64,000 nucleotides of DNA from Trueperella bonasi (GTDB lineage: Bacteria; Actinomycetota; Actinomycetes; Actinomycetales; Actinomycetaceae): NCBI RefSeq assembly GCF_030811535.1, contig NZ_JAUSQX010000001.1:1178001-1242000 (forward strand), given 5' to 3'. Positions 46,052 through 56,243 of the stretch are shown here, one piece after another. Below the pieces are notes generated by a model. The model had not been told where the DNA came from, did not search any database, and saw only the letters and a list, made by a program, of their open reading frames with translations. Every line of letters begins with the position of its first letter. The first letter of the stretch is position 1. A program made the translations under genes and the position numbers.

Positions 46052-46903
46052 ATGATCACTGAACCCCTACCGGAAGATAAGTTCGCGTTCGAACGCGCAT
46101 ACGTGGCTTTTGATGCCAACAACATCATGCTCGAGGTGGGTGATGTTGAAAAGATTTATCAGTACAAATCCGTCACTAAGCCGATTGCTGCTTGGGGAAT
46201 TCTTGTGGCAATAGCCAAGGGCAAGTTCGACTTGGATACGCCGGCCGGTCCACCGGGATCCACCTTTAGGCATTTGCTCGCGCACGCCTCTGGATTGCCA
46301 CCCGAGGAAGGCGATCCGCTTGCCATGCCCGGGCGGCGGCGAATCTACTCCAACTACGGTTTTGACGTGATGGGGCAAGAAGCAGAAAAGTATCTGGACG
46401 TCTCGATTCAAGATTGGGTCGAACGCGAAGTGCTTGATCCGCTTGGCATGGAATCTGTACGAATTGTTGGTTCGATCGCGCACGCCGGAACCGGTTGCGC
46501 TAGATGCTTGGTGCCCTTTGGCCGGGAAGTCCTAAAACCAACGCTTATCCCGCGTGATCTGGCTGAAAAAGCATTCCAGTCCCAATTCGCGGGAATACCC
46601 GGAGTGACGCCCGGATACGGACGCCAGCAAAACAATCCGTGGGGGCTCGGATTTTCGATCCGAAACCCGCTAGAACCGCACTGGACCGGGCACGAATTCT
46701 CGAACCACGTCGTCGGGCACTTTGGTATGTCAGGATCCTTCTTTTACATGGACCTATCCAAGGGCAAAGGCGGGGCATTCCTCGGTGTTCAAAACTTCAA
46801 CAAGGAACACATCCAGCATTGGCCCGCCTTGACCGATGCAATGATTCAGATCGACCCCGAACCAAGCGGGCAAATGGATATCCTAAACTCGATCCTGCCT
46901 TGA
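46052..46903 (+). CDS. Serine hydrolase, beta-lactamase/penicillin-binding family
   Basis: A 283-residue protein with SxxK (SVTK, near residue 40), YSN (near 97) and a later HFGMSGS region in place of the KTG motif. These are the three motifs of class C-like beta-lactamases and D-alanyl-D-alanine carboxypeptidases. LRHLLAHASG-type sequence (FRHLLAHASGLP, about 70) is typical of the family. There is no signal peptide, so it may be cytoplasmic and act on another ester or amide. The start at 46052 is chosen as the first ATG with homology; upstream frame looks non-coding. Confidence 0.82.
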   Translation: MITEPLPEDKFAFERAYVAFDANNIMLEVGDVEKIYQYKSVTKPIAAWGILVAIAKGKFDLDTPAGPPGSTFRHLLAHASGLPPEEGDPLAMPGRRRIYSNYGFDVMGQEAEKYLDVSIQDWVEREVLDPLGMESVRIVGSIAHAGTGCARCLVPFGREVLKPTLIPRDLAEKAFQSQFAGIPGVTPGYGRQQNNPWGLGFSIRNPLEPHWTGHEFSNHVVGHFGMSGSFFYMDLSKGKGGAFLGVQNFNKEHIQHWPALTDAMIQIDPEPSGQMDILNSILP

Positions 46904-46954
46904 GAGCCTGAATTTTCCTGCGGGTCGTGCGCGCTCCAGATCGAATCGTGCACC

Positions 46955-47764
46955 CTAGAGCTCGAACTCAACGATCACGGGCACATGATCTGACGCCCCC
47001 TTACCCTTGCGTTCGTCGCGGTCAATCTGCGCGCCAGTCACCCGAGCTGCAAGCGCCGGGGAAGCGTAAACGAAATCAATGCGCATGCCCTCGTTTTTCG
47101 GGAAGCGTAGCTGTTGATAGTCCCAAAAGGTATAGTTTGTGGCGTACTTTCGGGTAACTTCCGTGAAGCCTGCATCCCCGAAAGCGAAAAAGGCGTCCCG
47201 TTCGGCTTGGGTTAAATACAGGCCACCGGTGCCGTTCACATCCCAAATATCAGCGTCGGTAGGAATGACGTTCCAATCGCCAGTAAGGGCGATGAGGACG
47301 TCGGGGTCCTCGGCAAGGCGTGCTTCGGCACGTTCTTTCAACGCGGCGAGCCAGGCCAGCTTGTAGTGATAGTGGGGGTCATCGATGGCCCGCCCGTTCG
47401 GCACGTACAGGCTCCACACCTCGATATTTCCCGTGGTCGCACCGATCGCTCGCGCCTCCGGATCCCCGCCGATGAAACGTTCTGGCCCATCCGGAATGCC
47501 CTTGGTGAAACCGGGCTGACCTGCAAAGCTATTTTTCACGTTGTCTAGTCCAACACGCGAGGCAATAGCGACCCCGTTCCACTGGTTGTGCCCCTCGATT
47601 GCGACCTCGTATCCAAGATCCGTGAACTGCTCGATCGGGAACTGTTCGGGTTTGCATTTGATTTCCTGCAGTGTGAGAACGTCGAGGTCATGGCGTTGTA
47701 GGACGTCGATGGCGCGGTTTGTGCGGGCACGAATCGAATTAATATTCCAGGTCGCAATCTTCAT
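46955..47764 (-). CDS. xthA: Exodeoxyribonuclease III
   Basis: A 269-residue AP endonuclease/exonuclease. It starts MKIATWNINSIRAR, with the metal ligand Asn; LQEIKCKPEQFP carries the catalytic glutamate, TGDWNVIPTDADIWD the Asp-Asn pair, and ASDHVPVIVEF the closing Asp-His. It cuts 5' to abasic sites and degrades one strand of duplex DNA. A GTG two codons upstream is an alternative start. Confidence 0.93.
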   Translation of the reverse strand: MKIATWNINSIRARTNRAIDVLQRHDLDVLTLQEIKCKPEQFPIEQFTDLGYEVAIEGHNQWNGVAIASRVGLDNVKNSFAGQPGFTKGIPDGPERFIGGDPEARAIGATTGNIEVWSLYVPNGRAIDDPHYHYKLAWLAALKERAEARLAEDPDVLIALTGDWNVIPTDADIWDVNGTGGLYLTQAERDAFFAFGDAGFTEVTRKYATNYTFWDYQQLRFPKNEGMRIDFVYASPALAARVTGAQIDRDERKGKGASDHVPVIVEFEL

Positions 47765-47819
47765 GCCCACTACCCTAGCGAAGCTGAGCGGCGGGGGCGC
47801 GGTGCGCTAACCTTAGAGC

Positions 47820-48587
47820 ATGTCGAGAGCACTCATAACCGGAGCCAGCGCGGGCTTGGGCCGCGAATTCGCGCGCACACTGGCAGCCGAAGGGAACGAC
47901 GTCGTGCTCGTTGCCCGCAGCGCAGATCGGCTTGAGGAGCTCGCAGCTGAACTTGCACCCACCGGTGTGAACATCGAGGTGCTCGCTGCGGATCTTGGTA
48001 ACGAAACGGACCTTGCGCGTGTGGCGAGCAGATTGCGGGCTACTGACGATCCCGTAACGCTACTCGTCAATAACGCCGGCTTTGGGCTCGGGCAAGACTT
48101 CGTGGGCGGAACACTTGAGCGTGAACTCGAAGGGTTGAACGTGATGGTTCGTGCCGTCTTGGTGCTTTGCCACGCCGCGGCGCCCGCGATGCGCGGACGC
48201 GGATTCGGATCGATCATCAACGTCTCATCAATGACGGCACTTACCGCGCAGGGCACCTATTCCGCACACAAGGCGTGGGCGCGCACCTTCACCGAAGGGC
48301 TTGCCGCCGAGCTGGCAGGTACCGGCGTGACCGCAACAGTTGTGACCCCCGGACTCATTCGGACTGAGTTCCACGAGCGCTCAGAAGTTGATTCCTCGCA
48401 GTGGCCGGATTTCGTTTTCGCGCAGCCGCGGCAAGTTGTAGACGAGGCGCTCACGGCCGCGCGTCGTGGCCGGGTGATCGTCACCCCAACGCGTTTATAC
48501 AAAGCGGCATCGGCGCTCGCGAAGTTCGCTCCCCGGGCCCTTGTTCGCAAAATCGCGGGCCCGGGCCTTTCCGGGCGCAATGGGTGA
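47820..48587 (+). CDS. Short-chain dehydrogenase/reductase
   Basis: A 255-residue classical SDR. Cofactor loop TGASAGLGREFA at residues 7-18, NNAGFG near 83, catalytic serine in NVSSMTALTAQG near 137 and Tyr-x-x-x-Lys in YSAHKAW near 149. It uses NAD(P) on an unknown alcohol or ketone. The start of its frame is MSRALITG. It is divergent from the exonuclease gene across 55 bp. Confidence 0.9.
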   Translation: MSRALITGASAGLGREFARTLAAEGNDVVLVARSADRLEELAAELAPTGVNIEVLAADLGNETDLARVASRLRATDDPVTLLVNNAGFGLGQDFVGGTLERELEGLNVMVRAVLVLCHAAAPAMRGRGFGSIINVSSMTALTAQGTYSAHKAWARTFTEGLAAELAGTGVTATVVTPGLIRTEFHERSEVDSSQWPDFVFAQPRQVVDEALTAARRGRVIVTPTRLYKAASALAKFAPRALVRKIAGPGLSGRNG

Positions 48588-48706
48588 CATCTCGGAATTG
48601 AAGCCTTGTGGAATGATACGAAAATATGTAACCTAGATCTCAGGAGCGGTAGCTTACATGTGTGCTTGCGTGGCTCCGACGTACCTTGGTTGGGAGGGGT
48701 GGACGA

Positions 48707-48892
48707 ATGCACCAACATGTTCTCTCGAAGCGCCGTCTTTCATTTATTGCTTGGGGTGTTGCGTCACTGTTGTTAATCTCGACCATCATTTTTCGCGACT
48801 ATGCCGTGTTTTTAGTGGTAGTGGCAGTATTTCTTTGGGCGTTATCTTTGGGCTTGTATATCTCGAGCGAGAATGATCGGAGGAACTCGTAA
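48707..48892 (+). CDS. Small two-helix membrane protein
   Basis: A 61-residue protein: basic start (MHQHVLSKRR), then two hydrophobic helices (FIAWGVASLLLISTI and YAVFLVVVAVFLWALSLGLY) and a short charged tail. GGAGGGG lies about seven bases before the ATG. The stop TAA overlaps the start of the next gene (TAATG), so both are translationally coupled. I recognise no family. It could be a partner or immunity protein for the exported cysteine-rich protein that follows; this is inference from the pairing only. Base composition is lower in G+C than its neighbours. Confidence 0.65.
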   Translation: MHQHVLSKRRLSFIAWGVASLLLISTIIFRDYAVFLVVVAVFLWALSLGLYISSENDRRNS

Positions 48893-49662
48893 TGAAATAT
48901 GAAGGAGCATGGAGTCAGGGTTGGCAACTATTGTCAATTTTCTTAGTAGCGCTATCTTTGACGTTTGTGAACATTGCGCCGTCAACAGCTGTTTCCCATG
49001 TGCTGTTACCGAGCGGACATGTCGCGAGCAATAGCTACACAGATTTCACGTCGGCGGCGATGGGTCAGTGCTCCATACGGCCGCCGACTGGAATCACCAC
49101 AGTTCAAAGTCAACTGGAAGAGGTCGACTATATTTCGATCGCTCAGTCGGAAGGCTATGTGACGCAGGGTGGGCAGATTCAGGATTTTTCAAGAGCAACG
49201 GTTACGCAACTTGACGGGGTAACGGTAGTCGCCGTTCCAACTTCCTCGCCACATAAAGATCTTGAGCCGGTCAATCACGTTTCCTATGTGTTTACCGGTG
49301 AATTGCTCACGGACACGCTCGAGTTGAAGAGCAGTTATACGGCGGGCTACCTTGGGGCTAGTTATACCATGTGGGTGAATGGTGAACACGTTGTGTCAGA
49401 TCAGGTCACCTATTGGCAGTACGTATTAGGTCAGGTGAATGACAAACATGGAAACGGCTATTCGCCAACCGGCCTATCTTGGAATGACTTTAGAAGGTGT
49501 ATTTCAGAACAAGGAATTAGCTGGGTTGCCATCACGATAGCGGCCTCAGTGTGTGGGCTCGCATGTACATTCGTGCCATTTTCCTGTGCTTACTGTACGG
49601 CTGGAGCTTTGGGAACTAACGTAGGGGTGGTTCTTAGTTGTGTGCAGTGGGCGTGGAAATAA
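48892..49662 (+). CDS. Exported cysteine-rich protein, possible bacteriocin-like precursor
   Basis: A 256-residue protein with an N-terminal export helix (about 12-30) and a polar domain of about 170 residues of no recognised family. The last 50 residues are hydrophobic and hold six cysteines: one in RRCISEQ and five in the pattern C-x3-C-x6-C-x2-C-x14-C near the end (SVCGLACTF, SCAYC, LSCVQW). Such tails occur in disulfide-bonded hydrophobic peptide bacteriocins of the halocin-C8 kind and in small membrane-active peptides, but I cannot confirm a match. Its ATG overlaps the stop of a small membrane protein gene. A weak hairpin follows. Low G+C suggests acquisition. Confidence 0.6.
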   Translation: MKYEGAWSQGWQLLSIFLVALSLTFVNIAPSTAVSHVLLPSGHVASNSYTDFTSAAMGQCSIRPPTGITTVQSQLEEVDYISIAQSEGYVTQGGQIQDFSRATVTQLDGVTVVAVPTSSPHKDLEPVNHVSYVFTGELLTDTLELKSSYTAGYLGASYTMWVNGEHVVSDQVTYWQYVLGQVNDKHGNGYSPTGLSWNDFRRCISEQGISWVAITIAASVCGLACTFVPFSCAYCTAGALGTNVGVVLSCVQWAWK

Positions 49663-49725
49663 GTTGGACGGTAGGCCCAATATGCAAAGAAATCCTAGCT
49701 TTGAAGCGGACCCTTATAGTATGGT

Positions 49726-49740
49726 GTCCTTAAAAAGGAC
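49726..49740 (+). terminator. Small hairpin after the cysteine-rich protein gene
   Basis: GTCCTT-AAA-AAGGAC followed by TTTA forms a 6-bp stem, 63 bp after the stop of the cysteine-rich protein gene, in an AT-rich stretch. The stem is weak, so terminator function is uncertain. Confidence 0.4.
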
Positions 49741-49832
49741 TTTAGGCAAGAGTGTGATTGTCTACTAGCTGAAACACGTATCCCTTACCCCGGGAGATCA
49801 CTGACAGATAGAATCGGCCAAAAGGAGTGCCG

Positions 49833-50576
49833 ATGCTGTCGTATTTCACCTCGTGGCCCGTTCATCCTGAGTGGTACCTCGATACTGTTCCGCCCGGCAC
49901 TTTTACGTTCAATTTCGATAATCGTGCTTTCCACATGTGGGCCGAGCCGCTGTTTACCGAGGAGATATTGCGTATCGGCCAGCCCAATGTGGATACGGGT
50001 GAAGGCTTTATTTTCACCTGTTACACCAACGCGGATGGGCTTACCCAATTTGACGCGGCTTTTCGGCTCGAACCCTTTGAAGATGGCAGCGAACTCATCA
50101 TGCGTTATGTGCTCGACACCGAAACGTGGATTGCTGGCCCGACCCTCGGCCACGGCTCGCAAGTGGCCGTTCTGCTCGCCGACATGCTCGCCCGGCATCA
50201 CAAAGATAAGCCGCGCGCGCTTGCTGTTGGTGAGGTTGCGATTGAAACGTTCGGCGCAGACCATGTCGTGGTGCACGTTTGCCTACCGGATAGCGTGATG
50301 CGATTGATCCACGTCGGGGATCACGTGGAAGCCGAGTCTGGCACCGTGTTCGCAAGGCGTTTTCAAGTTGTGCGAGCACACTTAGACGGACCGCTGGGAG
50401 AAGCCGGAGGCTCGCTCGTCGTCGACGATCAAGGGGTGCGAAAATACTGCCCCGATGTTGACACCGGGCAGTATATGCGGCCGCGGCTCGGCGAAGAGGT
50501 GCCGCAGTTGCTTCGCGACCTCGCTCCGCGCCTGTGGAATGGTGGCGAAGCGCTCGGCCAAAATTTGGACGTATGA
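49833..50576 (+). CDS. Conserved-looking protein of unknown function
   Basis: A 247-residue protein with no signal peptide or membrane segment. It starts MLSYFTSWPVHPEW and has acidic, mixed alpha/beta character with a long middle (YVLDTETWIAGPTLGHGSQV). I recognise no family and assign no function. AAAGGAG five bases before ATG supports the start; a GTG two codons upstream lies inside the ribosome site. It ends 12 bp before the SpoU methyltransferase gene, so the two may form an operon with the MutT gene. Confidence 0.7.
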   Translation: MLSYFTSWPVHPEWYLDTVPPGTFTFNFDNRAFHMWAEPLFTEEILRIGQPNVDTGEGFIFTCYTNADGLTQFDAAFRLEPFEDGSELIMRYVLDTETWIAGPTLGHGSQVAVLLADMLARHHKDKPRALAVGEVAIETFGADHVVVHVCLPDSVMRLIHVGDHVEAESGTVFARRFQVVRAHLDGPLGEAGGSLVVDDQGVRKYCPDVDTGQYMRPRLGEEVPQLLRDLAPRLWNGGEALGQNLDV

Positions 50577-50588
50577 AAGAATTGCACT

Positions 50589-51272
50589 GTGAATGAGAAC
50601 GATCCACACGGATTCAACGAGTGGGGCAACGGAGAAAAGATCGGCGGGATAGTTGGGGTCGGGCCGTGGGAACAGGAATACCCAGACGTGCCCAGACCGA
50701 GCGACCCGCGCTTCGATCCCGAGTTGCTCGACAATGGCGACAGGCGCAATGTGACCGACCAATTTCGGTATTGGACCGTTGAAGCTATCCATGCCGAATT
50801 GGAAAAAGATCGCTCCGCCTTACACGTAGCAATCGAAAACCTCGAACATGACCTCAATATCGGTTCGATCGTGCGAACGGGCAACGCGTTTAATGTGGGC
50901 GGGGTACATATCGTTGGACGGAGAAAGTGGAACAAGCGCGGGGCTCTTGTGACTGACCGCTATTTGAACATCCACCATCACGCCGAACCGACAGGGCTGG
51001 CCGAATGGGCGCAGGAACACGGATACACGCTCGTAGCCGTCGACAATACCGGCCAGACCCGCGCGATAGAAAACGTGGCGTTGCCCGAGCGATCAATTTT
51101 AGTGTTCGGCCAAGAATCGACCGGAATATCCTCGGAACTGCGCCATGTGTGTCCGATGGCGGTGTATATCCCGCAATTCGGATCGACCCGTTCCCTGAAT
51201 GTGGCCGCCGCTGCCGCGATCGCCCAGCACGAATGGGTGCGCCAACATCGCCCTCCAGCACCGGATAGGTGA
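50589..51272 (+). CDS. TrmH/SpoU family RNA 2'-O-methyltransferase
   Basis: A 227-residue SPOUT methyltransferase without the N-terminal substrate-binding domain seen in longer relatives. The knot motifs are visible: NLEHDLNIGSIVRTGNAFNVGG (about 79-100; core NIGSIVRTGNAF), LVFGQESTGIS near 170 and SLNVAAAAAIAQHEW near 200. It uses S-adenosylmethionine to methylate a ribose 2'-OH of tRNA or rRNA; the target is not known. The start is GTG. The MutT gene follows 4 bp after the stop. Confidence 0.88.
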   Translation: MNENDPHGFNEWGNGEKIGGIVGVGPWEQEYPDVPRPSDPRFDPELLDNGDRRNVTDQFRYWTVEAIHAELEKDRSALHVAIENLEHDLNIGSIVRTGNAFNVGGVHIVGRRKWNKRGALVTDRYLNIHHHAEPTGLAEWAQEHGYTLVAVDNTGQTRAIENVALPERSILVFGQESTGISSELRHVCPMAVYIPQFGSTRSLNVAAAAAIAQHEWVRQHRPPAPDR

Positions 51273-51276
51273 TGTG

Positions 51277-51729
51277 ATGCAGGGGCGAAACAGTGAAGGC
51301 TGCTCGGGGCACGAGGGCGCGAAAAGGACGCCCAAAAGCATCCACGTCGTGGGTGCCATCTTTGTGCGCGACGGAAAAATCCTTGCAGCCCAGCGTGGTC
51401 CGGGTTCTTCCATGGCCGGCTATTGGGAATTTCCCGGCGGCAAAATTGAGCCGGGTGAAACGCCTGAAGAGGCATTAGTCAGAGAACTACGCGAGGAACT
51501 AAAGCTTGACGTGGAGGTCGGCGAGTTTGTAGCGAGGGGAACCTACGATTATTCGTTTGGCACGGTGCTCCTTGATGGGTACATGTGCGAGATTCCGGCC
51601 GGCGCGACCCCGAAGCTCACCGAACACGCCCAAATTCGGTGGTTGGCACCTGAACATCTGCAGTCGGTGCAGTGGGCACCGGCTGATGTGCCGATCGTTG
51701 AGGTACTTTTGAGAACATTTGAGGGATGA
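51277..51729 (+). CDS. mutT: 8-oxo-dGTP diphosphatase MutT-like Nudix hydrolase
   Basis: A 150-residue protein with a full Nudix box (GG...GETPEEALVRELREELKLD, about residues 52-75; core GGKIEPGETPEEAL). WEFPGG upstream is the MutT-type entry. Such enzymes remove oxidised dGTP from the nucleotide pool. It begins at ATG 51277, 4 bp after the methyltransferase stop; a GTG three bases earlier is possible. A nested terminator follows. Confidence 0.85.
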   Translation: MQGRNSEGCSGHEGAKRTPKSIHVVGAIFVRDGKILAAQRGPGSSMAGYWEFPGGKIEPGETPEEALVRELREELKLDVEVGEFVARGTYDYSFGTVLLDGYMCEIPAGATPKLTEHAQIRWLAPEHLQSVQWAPADVPIVEVLLRTFEG

Positions 51730-51776
51730 TTTGGAACCGATCTTCACATATACGAAGATCGTGCTGGAATCATCCC
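51723..51776. terminator. Nested double stem between convergent mutT and sirtuin genes
   Basis: An outer stem GGGATGATT (51723-51731) with AATCATCCC (51768-51776) encloses an inner stem CGATCTTC (51738-51745) with GAAGATCG (51754-51761). It spans the mutT stop and ends 7 bp before the end of the sirtuin gene, so it should stop transcription from both sides. Confidence 0.75.
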
Positions 51777-51783
51777 CCAAATG

Positions 51784-52617
51784 TCAGCCCAGGAGTAAAT
51801 CAGCGAGGGCTGTGAGGGTTTCCGACGCTCCGGCATCGATCCGAAGGTCAACGATGCCATCGGCTGCCGTTGGGCCATGGTTGATAATTGCAAGTGGTGA
51901 TCCGGTTCCCCATGCTTGCCGAGTAATCCACATGCCGGTATTGACCACTAGCGAGCTACCCACGACCAGCGCAACGTCCGCCTCGCTGGCTGCTTCCATA
52001 GCCGCTTCCATGTCTTGACTCGGGAGCCCCTCGCCGAAGAATACGACAGCAGGCTTCATCAGTCCGCCGCACTCGGAACACGGCGCCACCCTGAAGTTGG
52101 AAGCCTCGGCTTCAGGCCGATCGGCCGTGGCGAGCACGGCCGGATCACGATCATATTGAGGCCAGCCGGGGTTGAGCTCATCCAAGTCCACTGCGTATTC
52201 TTCGCGGGCAATCACCCGATCACAATCGAGACAGCGAACGCGCGCAAATGAGCCGTGGAGCTCCCATACTTTGTGGGAGCCAGCTTTCGTGTGCAGGCCA
52301 TCGATGTTTTGAGTGGCAACCCCCGAGATTAGGCCGGCTGACTCAAATCGGGCGAGAGCGATGTGCCCTCCCGACGGCTCGAGTGACTCGAAGACCCGCC
52401 AGGTTTCATGATTGCGCTGCCAAACCCAGCGTTGCCACACCGGATCGGCCACAAACATGTCGTACTCAATCGATGGCTTTTCCGTTGAACCCTTCCCACG
52501 GTAATCGGGCAGGCCGGAATCTGTGGAGATGCCCGCGCCTGTTATGGCTAGTGTTTTCCTGCCATCCATAAGTTCAGCAAGTGCTTGCGCTGCTTCGATC
52601 GAATCCGAAATCACCAT
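51784..52617 (-). CDS. NAD-dependent protein deacetylase (sirtuin)
   Basis: A 277-residue Sir2 protein. NAD motif GAGISTDSGLPDYRG near residue 27, TQNIDGLH near 103, catalytic histidine in ELHGS near 119, and a zinc site of two CxxC pairs (RCLDCDR and PCSECGG). GSSLVVN near 221 completes the fold. It removes acyl groups from lysines using NAD+. A class III-like sirtuin cannot be excluded. Confidence 0.92.
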   Translation of the reverse strand: MVISDSIEAAQALAELMDGRKTLAITGAGISTDSGLPDYRGKGSTEKPSIEYDMFVADPVWQRWVWQRNHETWRVFESLEPSGGHIALARFESAGLISGVATQNIDGLHTKAGSHKVWELHGSFARVRCLDCDRVIAREEYAVDLDELNPGWPQYDRDPAVLATADRPEAEASNFRVAPCSECGGLMKPAVVFFGEGLPSQDMEAAMEAASEADVALVVGSSLVVNTGMWITRQAWGTGSPLAIINHGPTAADGIVDLRIDAGASETLTALADLLLG

Positions 52618-52762
52618 GTGACCACCTCGCCTAACATCCTAATGGCTGAACATCGCGCGCCTAGATTTCAAGGCCAAGACGGCTGTGGGAGAAACTGCCT
52701 AGGCCGAATGCGGCAAACGTGAGATAATGATTGCGAAAAGTTTTGACTAGTAAAGGAGCAGC

Positions 52763-53785
52763 ATGGGTATCGCAACACCCGAGGTATACAACGAGATGAT
52801 CGATCGCGCGAAGGCAGAAGGCTTCGCATACCCGGCGTTTAACGTCACCTCATCCCAAACACTCATCGCAGCTTTGCAAGGCTTGGCCGACGCAGAGTCT
52901 GACGGCATCATCCAGGTTTCAGTTGGTGGTGCAGAGTACCTGTCCGGTTCTACGGTTAAGGATCGCGTCGCAGGTTCACTCGCCCTGGCTGCTTTCGCAC
53001 GTGAAGTTGCAAAGAACTATCCGGTGACGATCGCGCTACACACAGACCACTGCGCCTATGAAAACATCGACTCGTGGATTCGCCCTCTTATCGAAGCGTC
53101 TATCGCCGAGGTTAAGGCTGGCCGCGAACCGATTTTCCAGTCGCACATGTGGGACGGATCGGCTGTGAGCCTTGAAAAGAATCTTGAGGTTGCTCAAGAA
53201 CTTCTAGACCTGACGAACCAAGCCAAGCAGATCCTCGAGATCGAAATTGGCGTCGTCGGAGGCGAAGAAGACGGCGTCGCCCACGAAATTAACGAAAAGC
53301 TCTACACCACCGTCGAGGACGGCATGGCCACCGTTGAAGCACTTGGCCTTGGCGAAAAAGGCCGGTACATTACGGCGCTAACCTTCGGTAATGTTCACGG
53401 TGTGTACAAGCCTGGTGCCGTCAAGCTTCGTCCGGAACTACTCGGTGAGATTCAGACTGCCGTTGGCGAGAAATACGGCAAGGAAAAGCCGTTCGACCTG
53501 GTCTTCCACGGAGGTTCAGGCTCGTCGGCAGAAGAAATCGCGACAGCGGTTGGCCACGGCGTCATCAAGATGAACATCGATACTGACACCCAGTACGCGT
53601 TCACCCGCCCGGTTGTTTCCCACATGTTCGAAAACTACGACGGCGTGTTGAAGATCGACGGCGAAGTTGGCAACAAGAAGATGTACGACCCTCGTACATG
53701 GGGCAAGAAGGCAGAAGCGGGCATGGCGGAGCGTGTTGTTGAGGCCGCTCAGCAGCTGGGCTCGGCAGGCAAGAAGCTGAAGTAA
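52763..53785 (+). CDS. fbaA: Class II fructose-bisphosphate aldolase
   Basis: A 340-residue zinc-dependent aldolase. ALHTDHCA near 92 carries the zinc ligands and catalytic aspartate, VGGEEDGV near 170, a loop histidine in TFGNVHGVYKPG near 210 and VFHGGSGSS near 250. It cuts fructose-1,6-bisphosphate to triose phosphates in glycolysis or runs the reverse in gluconeogenesis. AAGGAG precedes ATG. A strong terminator follows. Confidence 0.95.
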   Translation: MGIATPEVYNEMIDRAKAEGFAYPAFNVTSSQTLIAALQGLADAESDGIIQVSVGGAEYLSGSTVKDRVAGSLALAAFAREVAKNYPVTIALHTDHCAYENIDSWIRPLIEASIAEVKAGREPIFQSHMWDGSAVSLEKNLEVAQELLDLTNQAKQILEIEIGVVGGEEDGVAHEINEKLYTTVEDGMATVEALGLGEKGRYITALTFGNVHGVYKPGAVKLRPELLGEIQTAVGEKYGKEKPFDLVFHGGSGSSAEEIATAVGHGVIKMNIDTDTQYAFTRPVVSHMFENYDGVLKIDGEVGNKKMYDPRTWGKKAEAGMAERVVEAAQQLGSAGKKLK

Positions 53786-53847
53786 CTAGCGGAGAGTTCT
53801 GGTAGCTCACCGGAACTCGAAGGGCTTGACCGCTCCCAAAATGACGT

Positions 53848-53896
53848 GCTCCCCGGAAGTAGGTACCAACTGGTCTAACTTCCGGGGAGCTTTTCT
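53848..53896 (+). terminator. Strong Rho-independent terminator after the aldolase gene
   Basis: GCTCCCCGGAAGT (53848-53860) and ACTTCCGGGGAGC (53878-53890) form a 13-bp stem with a 17-nt loop, followed directly by TTTTCTATCTT. It stands 62 bp after the aldolase stop. Confidence 0.92.
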
Positions 53897-54021
53897 ATCT
53901 TGTAGCCTCCATCCGCACGGACCTTCTCATCTTCCCGCGACTCTTAGATGGCTTCGGCGACACCTTGTATTGGCAAGTAAAGCCTCGCGGGAACAATATT
54001 AGTGGCGCGGGGAGGGTGTTA

Positions 54022-54543
54022 TTAGTCCTCGTGATTGGCGTCAAAGGTGTCAATGATTCTGACGACTATATGGGTCAAAGCCCCGAGAACCAATCCCTGC
54101 TTGAGGTGGGCGAATCGGTCACCAGCTGCTCGCTTGCGTTCACCGCGACGCAGGATCGCACGTTCTGCAGATATTATTGTGGCGATTGCGCCAGCGCCGG
54201 CCATCGTAGTTAGCGCAGCTGCCAGCGCCGGATTCTCAGACATTCGTTTTACTAACTTTAATGCTGGGCCTTGAGTAAAGTTAACTTCTTCATCGAGGTT
54301 ATTCGCGAACTCTTCGTAATCTGCGCCATTGAAATCGTCTTGTGGATCGTCGGCAGAAATCTTCATCGTTGGTTCAAGTGGCCAGAATTGGAATTCGTTA
54401 TAGGCCATTGCGCCAATGATGCCGGTTCGGAGTAATTTACGCAATGCGTTTGAGCGAACGATGTCAGGCAACGCATAGTAGACGATCGTGTTTGCAGTTT
54501 GCGCCAACTGATAGCCGACTTTATGAGAACTATCAGGCATCAT
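54022..54543 (-). CDS. Membrane protein of unknown function
   Basis: A 173-residue protein with a soluble N-terminal half, an acidic stretch (about 62-90, rich in Asp/Glu), and a C-terminal helical pair (about 105-125 and 145-160) that looks membrane-bound. I recognise no family. AAAGGAG precedes a double ATG. It is divergent from purA across 220 bp. No function is assigned. Confidence 0.65.
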   Translation of the reverse strand: MMPDSSHKVGYQLAQTANTIVYYALPDIVRSNALRKLLRTGIIGAMAYNEFQFWPLEPTMKISADDPQDDFNGADYEEFANNLDEEVNFTQGPALKLVKRMSENPALAAALTTMAGAGAIATIISAERAILRRGERKRAAGDRFAHLKQGLVLGALTHIVVRIIDTFDANHED

Positions 54544-54677
54544 GAGCTCCTTTAATGTCTGGAGAGCGAACTCGGTCTTGGCAATTTATCATTCACATGC
54601 AGAGTATCAAGCGATGAGACTCACGTCGTCAAACCTAAGGGGTACCTTTATCTAAGAGAAATCTTCTCAGAGAGTAA

Positions 54678-56051
<1,374 letters not shown>

Positions 56052-56166
56052 TCTTTTCGTTGCGAATTTTCCAGCCGGCGGCTGTTCGTTTAATCGCCGC
56101 ACGTGTCATCGCTCTAGCCCACTAGCGAAAACTGGAAGGTCTATTTAGAGAGTGCTCTGAAAAATA

Positions 56167-56205
56167 GGGGAGGGTCAGCACACTTAATGTGTACTGACCC
56201 TCCCC
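56167..56205. terminator. Bidirectional terminator between purA and the lipoprotein gene
   Basis: GGGGAGGGTCAG (56167-56178) and CTGACCCTCCCC (56194-56205) form a 12-bp stem, with CACA/TGTG pairs extending inward. On the minus strand it is followed by TATTTTTC, on the plus strand by GCTCGATTTT, so it can serve both convergent genes. Confidence 0.85.
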
Positions 56206-56243
56206 CGCTCGATTTTCGAAAGGTGCTCAGTTAGGGCAGATCC

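Noticed and set aside
53897-54021. Possible RNA gene in the stretch after the aldolase terminator
   Set aside because: I looked for tRNA-like arms and the GTTCGA loop and found none; no support for an RNA gene.
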